Position numbers and translations under genes: made by a program. From contig DASVLJ010000001.1 in the NCBI GenBank assembly GCA_036384915.1, positions 1 to 53,478 on the forward strand: 53,478 bases of DNA, read 5' to 3'. Positions 1-7,865 of this stretch are shown one piece after another; position 1 is the first letter of the stretch; each line of letters begins with the position of its first letter. The notes under the pieces were generated by a model. That model worked only from the letters and a program-made list of their open reading frames with translations, had not been told where the DNA came from and searched no databases. This DNA is from PKWO01 sp036384915 (GTDB taxonomy: Bacteria > Pseudomonadota > Gammaproteobacteria > Burkholderiales > Burkholderiaceae_D).

Positions 1-195
1 CCGCATCAGTCGTTGGCCTACAAGACGCCGAGCGAAGTGTATGCCAGCGGGCGGAATGGTGGGGCGATGATTGCCGACAAATTCGGCGGCGCGCGGGGAG
101 AATCCCCTGCTCCGCTACGCTGCGCAGGGGATTCTCCCCGCGCAGAACCAGGGCAGCGCTGTTCCGCTGCGTGTGAAGAAATGGATACAGCTTAA
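1..195 (+). CDS. IS3-family transposase OrfB, C-terminal fragment (5' part outside window)
   Basis: The reading frame is open from base 1 and starts with the residues PHQSLAYKTPSEVYASG, the typical C-terminal signature of IS3-family integrase-like (DDE) transposases just after the last catalytic Glu region. About 64 residues are visible before the stop at 195. The tail GQRCSAACEEMDTA resembles other IS3 OrfB ends. Between these two parts the frame runs through a perfect 20-bp palindrome (91-143) that adds about 18 residues, which is unusual. The catalytic domain is not in the window, so activity cannot be judged. Confidence 0.7.
   Translation, partial: PHQSLAYKTPSEVYASGRNGGAMIADKFGGARGESPAPLRCAGDSPRAEPGQRCSAACEEMDTA
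91..143. repeat. perfect 20-bp inverted repeat inside the IS3 transposase tail
   Basis: The left arm 91-110 (gcgcggggagaatcccctgc) is the exact reverse complement of 124-143, separated by a 13-nt loop. It is translated in frame as part of the transposase tail. It could form a strong hairpin and may be a REP-like palindrome that entered the IS, or a terminator-like structure built into the element. Confidence 0.85.
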
Positions 196-232
196 ATTCG
201 CTGAAAATCTGTCTTGACTGACGGGTCCACTT

Positions 233-709
233 TACGCGATCCACGAGTTCCGCTATGCTGCCGAGAGCTGGAATCGGGAACGGCGCATCGTCACCCGTCT
301 GGAGTTCGGCAGCCAGGGAAACAATCCGCGTTTTATCGTCACCAACCTGGATCGGCCAGCCCAGGCGTTGTACGATGAGCTTTACTGCCAGCGCGGCGAG
401 GCGGAGAATCGGATCAAGGAAACTCAACTCGATCTGTTCGGCACCCGCGCCAGTTGCCACAGGTTCCTCAGCAACTGGCTGCGCGTCCTGTTCGCGGCCT
501 TGGCGTACACGCTCATGCAGCGCCTGCGGGAGTTGGCCTTGCCAGACACCGACTTGGCCAAGGCTACAGCGGCGACGATCCGCGTCAGGCTCCTCAAGAT
601 CGGTGCGGCCGTGATCCGCAATACCCGACGCATCCGCGTCCTGTTTGCCTCGCACCATCCCTTGCGCGACATCTTCCTCATCGCTTCCCGCGCCTTGGCC
701 CCACCTTAG
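233..709 (+). pseudogene. IS1380-family transposase, 5'-truncated remnant
   Basis: An open frame enters without a start codon at about 233, directly at the IS3 end, and runs to a stop at 707-709. It reads YAIHEFRYAAESW, then a region containing YDELYCQRGEAENRIKE, then FLSNWLRVLFAALAY and RLLKIGAAVIRNTRR. The block YxxRGxxENxIKE, with the final acidic residue of the DDE triad, followed by NxxRxxxxxLAY, is characteristic of the C-terminal part of IS1380/IS4-type transposases. The N-terminal two thirds, including the first catalytic Asp residues, are missing. The remnant is therefore dead, probably truncated by the IS3 element or a linked deletion. Confidence 0.8.
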
Positions 710-960
710 CCTCTGGCAAGTGCGTCCCCGACACGTTGACGCTTCGGGGGTAGGGGAAGTTGCGTCTCAAATTCGGCTGTTGCGCCGAATTCTGCCGTTG
801 CCGCCTGCCCCAAATGTATGCGCCTTCGATTCGAGGCACTGGAGGTCGAAAATCTGTCGGGCTGTGAAATATCCGGGCTAGCGCAACACACGGCTTTGAC
901 GAACGTCCGTAATGCACACGGCGCAATCGCCCGGCGCCGCGTAGCCCCGGCTTTTTGCCC
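710..960. other. gene-free stretch between IS remnant and tesB
   Basis: About 250 bp without a credible gene; the small frames here overlap each other and show no family features. It probably holds the right end of the IS1380 element and the 3' flank of the convergent thioesterase gene. An 8-bp inverted repeat (aattcggc 770-777 / gccgaatt 784-791) is visible but is not followed by a T tract, so it is not called a terminator. Confidence 0.5.
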
Positions 961-1830
961 CTACGATCCTTTAGGCTTGTCGCGCAACCGGATCAAGCCC
1001 TCCTGCGCCACAGTGGCCACCAGCAAGCCCTGGCGGTTATAGATGTAAGCGAAATTCAACCCACGCCCGCCCGAGGCATTCGGGCTTTCCATGGCGAACA
1101 GAAGCCACTCGTCCATGCGGAACGGACGGTGGAACCAGATGGTGTGGTCAAGGCTGGCGATCTGTAGGCGCGGCTCGCCCATCTTCACGCCGTGCGGCTG
1201 CAGCGAGGTCCAGAGCAAGCCGTAGTCGGAGACATAGGCGAACAGGGTTTCGTGCACCAGCGGCGCGTCGGACAGCGCGATGGGCGACTTGGTCCAGACT
1301 TGCTTGTAAGGCAGGCGCGAACGCGTGGAAAACACGTCGTCGTTGCCGTCGGAGCGGAAATCGACCGGCACGGGACTAAACGGGCGATGGCGTTCCACGG
1401 CCTTGTCGCGCCAGGCGCGCAGCGTGGAATCGAGCGTCTCGGGATCGGCATGCACCGGCATGGGCTTCTGGTGCGACAAGCCCTCTTCCTGCTGCTGGAA
1501 CGATGCCGAGAGCACGAAGATGCGCCGGCCTTCCTGCGATGCCACCACGCGGCGTGTGCTGAAACTGCCGCCGTCGCGCACGCGCTCCACCTCGAAAGTG
1601 ATGGGCAGCTTCAAGTCGCCCGGCAAAATGAACAGCGAATGCAGCGAGTGAGGGCGCCGGCCGACGACGGTTTCACAAGCGGCATACAGCGCCTGGCCGG
1701 CAACCTGGCCGCCGAATACATTGGGGCTGCCCATGAAATGGCTTTGGCCGACGAAGCGGTCTTCGCCGACTTTTTCGACGGCGAGCAGCTTGAGGACTTC
1801 TTCGGTGTTATAGAGGGTGTCGTCTATCAT
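961..1830 (-). CDS. tesB: acyl-CoA thioesterase II
   Basis: A 289-aa protein with the double-hotdog organisation of TesB, which hydrolyses medium- to long-chain acyl-CoA to free fatty acid and CoA in the cytoplasm. The length matches the E. coli enzyme (286 aa). Family landmarks are visible: the N-terminal VFGGQVAGQALYAA block (about residues 38-51), RDGGSFSTRRVVA (86-97), AYVSDYGLL (198-206), LDHTIWFHRPF (228-238) and VAQEGLIR (274-281). By alignment from memory with the E. coli triad, the catalytic residues would be Asp202, Thr230 and Gln276, all present. The gene is monocistronic. Its start lies back to back with the small WGR gene, so promoters of both probably lie in 1831-1985. Confidence 0.93.
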   Translation of the reverse strand: MIDDTLYNTEEVLKLLAVEKVGEDRFVGQSHFMGSPNVFGGQVAGQALYAACETVVGRRPHSLHSLFILPGDLKLPITFEVERVRDGGSFSTRRVVASQEGRRIFVLSASFQQQEEGLSHQKPMPVHADPETLDSTLRAWRDKAVERHRPFSPVPVDFRSDGNDDVFSTRSRLPYKQVWTKSPIALSDAPLVHETLFAYVSDYGLLWTSLQPHGVKMGEPRLQIASLDHTIWFHRPFRMDEWLLFAMESPNASGGRGLNFAYIYNRQGLLVATVAQEGLIRLRDKPKGS

Positions 1831-1985
1831 GATTGTGGTTTTCTCCAGGACTGCCCCATTCTAGCCCAAGGTTTGCAGCCTGTTCGGTGCCTAGAAGACT
1901 GTCTCTAAAGCAATTTTTTCGCCATTCCGTTGCGAAAATGTTACTTTCCCTGGAAAAGCCCGTCTCGGCTGGTATCATCGCAGCC

Positions 1986-2264
1986 ATGATAGATCCCGTC
2001 GACGACGTCACCGGTGACTTGCCGGTTGCGACCGAAAGCCCGATCCGGCTGCAATTCTCTTCCCCGGAGAAATTGCACACCGTCCTGCTGATGAAGGATT
2101 TGTTCGATCAGTGGGTAATCCTGCAAACCTGGAGCGGCAAGCAGGCGGCACGCGGCGGCAGCAGGCCCCTGCCCTGTAACGATCTCGAGTCCGGACTCTC
2201 CGCACTATCGGAGATCGCGCGCGGCCATCGTGAGCGTGGTTACATCCAGCTCGAAGCTATGTAG
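1986..2264 (+). CDS. small WGR-domain protein
   Basis: Ninety-two residues from ATG 1986. The core (LQFSSPEKLHTVLLMKDLF, DQWVILQTWSGKQAARGG, then a region ending EIARGHRERGY) matches the WGR fold, a roughly 80-aa beta-rich module named for a Trp-Gly-Arg motif. It occurs in PARPs, in MolR and as free-standing small proteins, and is thought to bind nucleic acid. The usual WGR triplet reads W-S-G here, with Arg further on. The frame is open upstream to 1833 and an alternative ATG exists at 1938. The 1986 start was chosen because homology begins shortly after it; no strong ribosome-binding site decides the matter. Function in bacteria is not established. Confidence 0.7.
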   Translation: MIDPVDDVTGDLPVATESPIRLQFSSPEKLHTVLLMKDLFDQWVILQTWSGKQAARGGSRPLPCNDLESGLSALSEIARGHRERGYIQLEAM

Positions 2265-2270
2265 GATCGT

Positions 2271-2390
2271 AGGGTGGAAAAGCCAAAGCGGAGCGCCGCC
2301 CGGGCGATTCCACCACGCGATTAACGAAAGCCGTTTGACGCAGATGGTGGAATTACCGGGCGTCGCACGCCTGCGGCTTTTCCACCGGGC
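2271..2390. repeat. nested palindromic (MITE/REP-like) repeat
   Basis: The outer arms ggtggaaaagcc (2273-2284) and ggcttttccacc (2375-2386) are exact reverse complements. Inner arms attccacca (2307-2315) and tggtggaat (2345-2353) nest inside them. The element fills the whole gap between the convergent WGR and dctM genes. The layout suggests a non-coding mobile palindrome of the dispersed 'ggtggaaaagcc' type. It could also serve as a bidirectional terminator for the converging genes. Confidence 0.75.
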
Positions 2391-2401
2391 GGCGAACCGT
2401 G

Positions 2402-3748
2402 CTACACCCCCATCAACGCATTCGGAAACGCCGTCGCAATCTGCGGAAACACGCACAGCAACACCACCGCCGCCATCATCAACAGCACAAAGGGCAGCAC
2501 GCCCATGATCACGTCGCGCAGCGGGATATCGGGCGCGATGTTCTTGATCACGAAGATGTTCAATCCCACCGGCGGGTGGATCAAGCCCATTTCCATGACG
2601 ATGGTCATGACCACGCCGAACCAGATCAGATCGAACCCCGCTTCGCGCAGCGGCGGCAGGATGATGGGCGCAGTCATCAGGATGATGGAAACCGGCGGCA
2701 GGAAAAAGCCCAACACCACAACCAGCAGCAGCACCAGTGCCAGCAATATCCATTTCGAGAAATGCATCGCGACCACCCATTGCGCGGCCGACTGGCTGAT
2801 GTGCAGATAGCTCATGACGTAGGAATACAGGAGCGACATGCCGATGATAAGCAGCAGCATGGTCGATTCGCGTATGCTGGCCGAGAGGATCGGAGCCATG
2901 TCTTTCGGACGCCAGAGGCGGTAGACGCCGGCCACCAGCGCGAGCGCGAGGATGGCGCCCAGCCCTGCCGTTTCGGATGGCGTGGCGTAACCGCCGTAAA
3001 GCGCGACCATCACGCCAATCAATAGCACCACGAACGGCAGCACGCGCGGCAGCATTTCCACCTTTTGCCGCATCGTGTAATGCGTGTCGTCGAGCCAGGC
3101 CGATTTCCCTCCGCCGCCATGGTAGACGGCCAGCGCCGCACGGTATTCCTTGCGCGCGCGGTACACGGCATAGCCAGTGAACAGGCCGATCAAGAGGACA
3201 CCGGGGCCGACGCCCGCCAGGAACAGCCGCCCCAGCGATTGTTCCGCCGCGACGGCATACAGAATCATCGTAATCGACGGCGGCAAGAGAATGCCGAGCG
3301 TGCCGCCGGCCGCGATGATGCCTGCCGCGAAACCCGGCGAATAGCCGCGCTTGCGCATCTCCGGTATGCCGGCCGAGCCGATAGCCGAACAGGTGGCTGG
3401 CGAAGAACCTGCCATGGCGGCAAACAAGGCGCAGGCAATCACGTTGGCCACGCCCAGGCCGCCGGGAATGCGATGCAGCCAGGCATGGATCGCGGCATAG
3501 AGATCGCGCCCGGCCGGCGAACGCCCGATAGCCGAACCCTTGACGATGAACAGCGGGATCGACAGCAGCGTGATCGAGGCCATTTCCTCATACACGTTTT
3601 GCGTGACGGTATCGAGCGACGAAGCCGGCATGAAGAAAACCATGAACACCAACGCCACCGTGCCCAGCGCAAAGGCGATCGGCAAGCCGGAAAACATCGC
3701 GAGCAAGGTGGCGAGGCCATAGAGCGCACCGAGTGCAAGATCGCTCAT
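2402..3748 (-). CDS. dctM: TRAP transporter large permease (DctM)
   Basis: A 448-aa integral membrane protein, close to the family length of about 430. It carries about a dozen hydrophobic segments and the DctM features FSGLPIAFALG near the N-terminus, LFAAMAGSSPATCSAIG, GIIAAGGTLGILLPPS, YGGYATPSETAGLGA and IHPPVGLNIFVIKN near the C-terminus. It is the ion-coupled translocation subunit that moves a carboxylate-type solute, delivered by the DctP binding protein, across the inner membrane. The ATG at 3748 was chosen because it overlaps the dctQ stop in the ATGA arrangement; the longer frame upstream is dctQ read out of phase. The substrate cannot be named from sequence. Confidence 0.93.
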   Translation of the reverse strand: MSDLALGALYGLATLLAMFSGLPIAFALGTVALVFMVFFMPASSLDTVTQNVYEEMASITLLSIPLFIVKGSAIGRSPAGRDLYAAIHAWLHRIPGGLGVANVIACALFAAMAGSSPATCSAIGSAGIPEMRKRGYSPGFAAGIIAAGGTLGILLPPSITMILYAVAAEQSLGRLFLAGVGPGVLLIGLFTGYAVYRARKEYRAALAVYHGGGGKSAWLDDTHYTMRQKVEMLPRVLPFVVLLIGVMVALYGGYATPSETAGLGAILALALVAGVYRLWRPKDMAPILSASIRESTMLLLIIGMSLLYSYVMSYLHISQSAAQWVVAMHFSKWILLALVLLLVVVLGFFLPPVSIILMTAPIILPPLREAGFDLIWFGVVMTIVMEMGLIHPPVGLNIFVIKNIAPDIPLRDVIMGVLPFVLLMMAAVVLLCVFPQIATAFPNALMGV

Positions 3749-4287
3749 TCCGCCTCCCTCGCCAGTCTCTGCAACACCTGCAGCAGAATTTGCAGACTCA
3801 GCAGCGTCATGCCGAAAGCCATCATGGAATACGGTATCCACAGCGGCGGGGCGAAGGTGGAATCCGTGGTCTGGCCTTCCTGCCAGGCTTCCCAGAACAG
3901 CGTCCAGGATTTCCAGGTGAAGAAGCTGCAAAACAGGAAGGAAATCAAGTCGATCAGGAACAGCCGCATGCGGTTGGCGGCGGGCGGCAGGATATTGCCC
4001 AGCACGTCGATGCCGATATGGCCGCGCGATTGCTGCACGTGGGCCGCACAACCGAAACTGACGCCGATCAGCATGAACACCGAGACGTCGTCTTGCCAAT
4101 CGCTCGGCATCTTGAAGAAATAGCGTGTGACGACGGCATAAGTCAGGATGCACGAGGTGGCGACAATGGCCAGCATGGACAGCGCCATCAGGAAACGGTT
4201 GATGCGGTCGAACAAGCGCGCCACCGCGCCCAGCACGCCTGTGCCTTGCGCAGCGGATGGCGGCGGTGAGGCAGCGCCACCGCTCAT
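3745..4287 (-). CDS. dctQ: TRAP transporter small permease (DctQ)
   Basis: A 180-aa protein with four predicted membrane segments (the first around MALSMLAIVATSCILTYAVV). The DctQ signature region includes YFFKMPSDWQDDVSVFML and HIGIDVLGNILPP. It pairs with DctM to form the membrane domain of the TRAP transporter. The N-terminal 40 residues are a Gly/Ala/Ser/Pro-rich cytoplasmic tail. The ATG at 4287 overlaps the dctP stop and the stop overlaps the dctM start, both by ATGA, so the three genes are translationally coupled in the order dctP-dctQ-dctM. Confidence 0.9.
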   Translation of the reverse strand: MSGGAASPPPSAAQGTGVLGAVARLFDRINRFLMALSMLAIVATSCILTYAVVTRYFFKMPSDWQDDVSVFMLIGVSFGCAAHVQQSRGHIGIDVLGNILPPAANRMRLFLIDLISFLFCSFFTWKSWTLFWEAWQEGQTTDSTFAPPLWIPYSMMAFGMTLLSLQILLQVLQRLAREAE

Positions 4288-5303
4288 AGGAGCTTTTGCG
4301 CGAGCTGCATCAGTTTGGCGCAATTGGCATTCTTTTCGCCGTAATCCTTCCAGGCCGTGGCGCGGGCAATCGCTTGCCATTTCTTGACCGTGGCGTCGGA
4401 GAGGTCGGCCACCTTGGCTCCGGCCTTCTGGTAGATCGCCGCCACCAGCGAATCGTCCAACTGGGCCGATTTGCGGGCGAACATTTCCATGTCGGCGCCT
4501 ACGGCCATGATGATGTCCTGCTGTTCCTTGGTAAGGCGGTCGAAAACGGCCTTGGACATCATCAGGGGTTCCAGCATGAACCAGTAAGCTTTGCCGCGGC
4601 CCGTAGTGAGATACTTCGACACCTCTTCGAGCCGGAACGACACCAGCGAAGTGGAAGACGTGAGCGCGGCATCGAGTGCGCCGGTCTGCATGGCGGCGTA
4701 GATTTCGTTCGAGGGTAACGACACCACGGCAGCGCCGGCTGCTTTAAGCACGAGATCCATTTCGCGCGAACCGCCGCGTATCTTCAAGCCTTTGGCGTCT
4801 TCCGGTTCGACGATGGCCTTGTTGCGCGAGGCCACGCCGCCGGCTTGCCAGATCCACGAAATCATCACCACACCCTTTTCCAGCAGCAGGCGGTTCAATT
4901 CCCTGCCTACTTCGGCGGTCTTCCATGCCGCGCCCTGGTCGTAGGACGTGACGATGCCCGGCATGAGGCCGATGTTCACCTCGGGCATCTCGCCGCCGGC
5001 ATAGGACAGCGGTACGAGCGAGAGATCGAGCGCACCTTTGCGCAAGGCGGAGAATTGCGCATTGGTCTTCATCAGCGAAGAACCGGGATAGACCTCGAAC
5101 TTCAGCGCACCCTTACTGCGCCGCTCCACTTCCGCGCCAAACTGGCGGCACAGGCGGTCACGGAAGTCGCCCTCATTGATCGTACCACCGGGGAATTGGT
5201 GCGAAATCTTCAAGTTGGCGTTCTGCGCGCGGGCCAGCGGCGACAACAGCAAGGGGGAAAGTGCGGCGGCGGCCAGAACGGTGCGGCGATGCATGTCGGT
5301 CAT
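4284..5303 (-). CDS. dctP: TRAP transporter periplasmic solute-binding protein (DctP)
   Basis: A 339-aa DctP-family binding protein (TRAP extracytoplasmic solute receptor) that captures an organic anion in the periplasm. The signal peptide carries a twin arginine (MTDMHRRTVLAAAALSP) with a likely cleavage after ARA at about residue 26, suggesting Tat export. Family blocks visible include PGGTINEGDFRDRLCRQF, VYPGSSLM, LVPLSY, LKIRGGSREMD, GAAVVSLPSNEIYAAMQTG and EEVSKYLTTG. The start at 5303 is supported by AGGAG seven bases upstream (5311-5315). First gene of the dctPQM operon and divergent from the LysR gene. The conserved Arg in the KIRGG motif, which normally salt-bridges a substrate carboxylate, is present. 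Confidence 0.92.
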   Translation of the reverse strand: MTDMHRRTVLAAAALSPLLLSPLARAQNANLKISHQFPGGTINEGDFRDRLCRQFGAEVERRSKGALKFEVYPGSSLMKTNAQFSALRKGALDLSLVPLSYAGGEMPEVNIGLMPGIVTSYDQGAAWKTAEVGRELNRLLLEKGVVMISWIWQAGGVASRNKAIVEPEDAKGLKIRGGSREMDLVLKAAGAAVVSLPSNEIYAAMQTGALDAALTSSTSLVSFRLEEVSKYLTTGRGKAYWFMLEPLMMSKAVFDRLTKEQQDIIMAVGADMEMFARKSAQLDDSLVAAIYQKAGAKVADLSDATVKKWQAIARATAWKDYGEKNANCAKLMQLAQKLL

Positions 5304-5488
5304 GAGCGGTCTCCTGATTTTTGGCGGCATTCACTTGATGCGAAGAATATCGCGAATCATGCAATCAGGCAAAGAGACGCGGTGCCGGAGATTTTTTGCT
5401 GCCAACGCACATTTGACGGACGTGCTACGCTTCATGCTTTACCGGCCAGGCTTGGCATGCGCCGGAGGAATGGAATAATCCCAGGACA
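5304..5488. promoter_or_regulatory. divergent control region between dctP and the LysR gene
   Basis: This 185-bp intergenic stretch separates two divergently oriented genes. That arrangement is typical for a LysR regulator controlling its neighbour and itself. The AGGAG at 5311-5315 serves dctP. No clear -35/-10 pair or perfect LysR box could be picked by eye, so operator position is unassigned. Confidence 0.4.
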
Positions 5489-6421
5489 ATGAACCGCAAT
5501 TTACCATCGCTGGACCTGATCCGCGGCTTCGAGGCTTCCGCACGGGGTTTGTCCTTCACCAAGGCTGCGGAGGAACTGGAAATCACCCAATCGGCGGTCA
5601 GCCGCCAGGTCAAGCTGCTGGAAGAGCAACTGGGCGCCGATTTGTTCCACCGGCGCCATCGCACCCTGCTCTTGACCGAAGCGGGACAGGAATTCTACCG
5701 CGCCGCAACATCGGCGTTGAAGCTGATCGAGGACTCAGCCAGCAAAATCCGTGAACGTGCCACCTCCCGCGTGCTGACGGTGTCCGCCACCATCGGCTTC
5801 ACCTCGCTCTGGCTGATTCCGCGCTTGGCCGAATTCCGCAGCCTGCACCCGGACGTCGATATCCGCATCGATGCCAACAACAAGATGCTGGACCTGAAGC
5901 AGGAAAACATCGAAGTCGCGATCCGCTACTGCCCGGCCGAGATGGCGCCCGAAGGCGCGATCAAGCTGTTCGGCGAAGAGGTGCTGCCGGTTTGCAGCCC
6001 CAAGCTGATCACCAAAAACCGGCCGCTCGCCACCAGCGAAGACTTGCAGCATCACGTGCTCCTGCACCTCGAATGGCCCGACGGCAGCCACGCACCATGG
6101 CTAAGCTGGACCGTATGGCTGGAAGTGACGCAGGCGGCCGGCATCAAGCCGCGCGGCTCGCTGCGCTTCAACCAGTACGACCAAGTGATCCAGGCCGCCA
6201 TCGACGGTCAAGGCGTGGCGCTAGGGTCTTCCGCATTGGTGCGCCATCTGTTGCGCGACGGCAGGCTGATTGCGCCGCTTCCCAAGGCGAGCAAATCGAC
6301 ACGGGCTTATTTCGTGGCCACTTCGCCCTATTATGCCGAGCGGCCAGACGTCGCTGCCTTCGTCGCCTGGCTAGCGCAACAGGCCAAGGGCGATACCGGC
6401 TTGTTGACCCATATCTCTTGA
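5489..6421 (+). CDS. LysR-family transcriptional regulator (GcvA-like)
   Basis: A 310-aa LysR-type regulator. The N-terminal winged helix-turn-helix (about residues 6-65) reads LIRGFEASARGLSFTKAAEE and TQSAVSRQVKLLEEQLG. It is followed by a linker helix and a periplasmic-binding-protein-like effector domain from about residue 95. The N-terminal pattern LDLIRGFEASARGLSFTKAAEEL is that of the GcvA/AmpR-like branch. Divergent transcription from dctP suggests it senses the transported solute or a metabolite of it and controls dctPQM; that role is inferred from position only. It ends 82 bp before the convergent peroxiredoxin gene. Confidence 0.9.
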   Translation: MNRNLPSLDLIRGFEASARGLSFTKAAEELEITQSAVSRQVKLLEEQLGADLFHRRHRTLLLTEAGQEFYRAATSALKLIEDSASKIRERATSRVLTVSATIGFTSLWLIPRLAEFRSLHPDVDIRIDANNKMLDLKQENIEVAIRYCPAEMAPEGAIKLFGEEVLPVCSPKLITKNRPLATSEDLQHHVLLHLEWPDGSHAPWLSWTVWLEVTQAAGIKPRGSLRFNQYDQVIQAAIDGQGVALGSSALVRHLLRDGRLIAPLPKASKSTRAYFVATSPYYAERPDVAAFVAWLAQQAKGDTGLLTHIS

Positions 6422-6503
6422 AGGGCTGGCAATCGATCTCGGCCGCCTTAAGGGCTTCCTTGTACTTTGACGAAATATCAAGCCGGCGCGCATCCTTGCA
6501 GCT

Positions 6504-7079
6504 CTATTTTTTGGCGAGCTGCTGCACTTTTTCCAGCGCGGCAGCGACATTGGCATCGGGCGCCACGCCGCCAATCACGGCTGAGACCTTGCCGTCGGGC
6601 GTGATAATGAAGGTAGTGCGTTCGGCGAAATCGTGATCGATCTCGACCCCGCGCGAATCTTTGTGGCCGGCATCATGTTTGATGTTCAAGGCGTAGGACT
6701 TGGCGATCTTGCCGCTCGGATCGGAAGCCACGGGAATCTTGCCGCCGCAGTATTGCGGGTCGGCCGAGAAGTCGTTCAGACGCGTAATGCTATCAAGCGA
6801 AACACCGATGATGGAAGCACCGGCCGCAGTAAATTTCTCCTGGTTGATGGCGAAGGTATGCGCTTGCAGATTGCAGCCGCCCGTGAAGGCCGACGGGTAA
6901 AAGTAGACCACGACCGTGCCTTTCTTCAAAGCATCGGAGAGTGAATATTGGAAAGCCTTGCCGGCCAGCGATGCCTGGGCATCGAAGGTAGGTGCCTTGT
7001 CGCCCTCGTTCAAGGCGGCATGGGCGGAGGAAGACAGGGCAAAAGCCGCAGCAGCGGACAGCAGAATACGTTTCATCAT
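6504..7079 (-). CDS. exported peroxiredoxin (AhpC/TSA family)
   Basis: From ATG 7079, 191 aa. A signal peptide (MMKRILLSAAAAFALSSSAHA, likely cut after residue 21) is followed by a thioredoxin-fold peroxiredoxin domain. The active-site pattern P-x3-T-x2-C is present as Pro62, Thr66 and Cys69 (YPSAFTGGC), so peroxidatic activity against H2O2 or organic peroxides in the periplasm is likely. A second cysteine, Cys111 (DPQYCGG), could be the resolving residue. The start was set by a purine-rich AGGGG site at 7085-7090; the frame continues upstream but without signal-peptide logic. Monocistronic, convergent with the LysR gene. Confidence 0.88.
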   Translation of the reverse strand: MMKRILLSAAAAFALSSSAHAALNEGDKAPTFDAQASLAGKAFQYSLSDALKKGTVVVYFYPSAFTGGCNLQAHTFAINQEKFTAAGASIIGVSLDSITRLNDFSADPQYCGGKIPVASDPSGKIAKSYALNIKHDAGHKDSRGVEIDHDFAERTTFIITPDGKVSAVIGGVAPDANVAAALEKVQQLAKK

Positions 7080-7285
7080 CGGATTCCCCTCGGAGATTTG
7101 GTTGGAACGCACCGCAGTATCTCACTCTTTCTTGTAGAACGTTTGGCGGGTGCGGCAGGTGCGTGAGAGCCCAGGAAAAACTTGCCGAGTTGTTAGGGGT
7201 GTAATCCTTTGTAAGCCTTGTGCGCCGCCGGCGGTTTCCTGCGTTTTAATGGCATATCAACTCGATAGCCTGGAAGGGAAACATC

Positions 7286-7435
7286 ATGAACATTGCCAAA
7301 GTCAGCTTAACTCTGATTGCCCTAGCCCTCGCTGCCAGCAGCCTGACCGGCTGCGTGGTGACACCTGTACGCGGCTACGTTGTCGCGCCAGCACCGGCTC
7401 CCGTAGTCGTCGTGCATGGCTACTACCGCTATTGA
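7286..7435 (+). CDS. small lipoprotein, Tyr/Pro/Val-rich
   Basis: A 49-aa gene starting MNIAKVSLTLIALALAASS and containing a clear lipobox L-T-G-C with the lipidated Cys at residue 23. The mature part is only 27 residues and is rich in Pro, Val, Ala and Tyr. AAGGGAA at 7273-7280 is the ribosome-binding site. It is clearly paralogous in layout to the next gene: same lipobox position within one residue and a conserved C-[VI]-V-x-P-x-R-G-Y start of the mature chain. Function unknown; probably a tiny envelope lipoprotein. Confidence 0.75.
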   Translation: MNIAKVSLTLIALALAASSLTGCVVTPVRGYVVAPAPAPVVVVHGYYRY

Positions 7436-7654
7436 ACCTCGAAACGCCAGCTGACAGCTCGCTAATATCTGCGAAGGCGTACGAACATTGCCTTTCCTTC
7501 TTTCTGCGCGCTTCACCGATTTGGTGAGAGCGCTACAGGCGCGAGTGTGCAAACTTGCGGGGACGCAAGCTTGTAAGGCTTTGTAACAGCGGTCAGCACT
7601 TTTGTCGGCCAGACGTTCTAAGCTTATAGCAACGAACGATGCAAGGAGCGAATG

Positions 7655-7813
7655 ATGAGAGCGAAATTGATACTAGCCATAGCCGCGGTGACGGTGTTGG
7701 CGAGCAGCTTGAGCGGTTGCATCGTGGTGCCGGAACGCGGCTATTACTATGGACCTCCCGGCTACTACTATCATGGCGGGTACTACGATCATGATCATGA
7801 CCGTCGCTGGTAG
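7655..7813 (+). CDS. small Tyr/His/Gly-rich lipoprotein
   Basis: Fifty-two residues: MRAKLILAIAAVTVLASSL, then the lipobox L-S-G-C (Cys22). The mature tail has YYYGPPGYYYHGGYYDHDHD, extremely rich in Tyr, Gly, His and Asp. AAGGAG at 7643-7648 precedes an ATGATG; the second ATG (7655) has the better spacing. The His/Asp/Tyr-rich tail could bind metal, but nothing in the sequence proves this. A hairpin terminator follows 25 bp downstream. Confidence 0.8.
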   Translation: MRAKLILAIAAVTVLASSLSGCIVVPERGYYYGPPGYYYHGGYYDHDHDRRW

Positions 7814-7837
7814 ATAGCAGCGTTAGGGGGAATATCG

Positions 7838-7865
7838 CGGGCCTGCGCAGCAGGCCCGTTTCTTT
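7838..7865. terminator. rho-independent terminator
   Basis: A 9-bp perfect stem cgggcctgc (7838-7846) / gcaggcccg (7850-7858) with a 3-nt loop is followed by tttcttt. It terminates the small lipoprotein gene on the plus strand. It lies directly at the 3' end of the convergent 265-aa gene. Confidence 0.85.

Larger units (their letters stand above)
1..232 (+). mobile_element. right end of an IS3-family insertion sequence (left part outside window)
   Basis: The window opens inside the transposase gene of an IS3-family element; the gene stops at 195 and is followed by about 35 bp of non-coding terminal sequence. At about 229-232 the sequence switches directly into the interior of an unrelated IS1380-type transposase frame, so the IS end is placed there. 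The exact terminal inverted repeat cannot be confirmed because the left end is outside the window. Family assignment rests on the transposase tail. Confidence 0.6.

Noticed and set aside
1192..1908. 238-aa plus-strand frame over tesB
   Set aside because: Antisense to a well-conserved TesB with intact catalytic residues; no features of its own.
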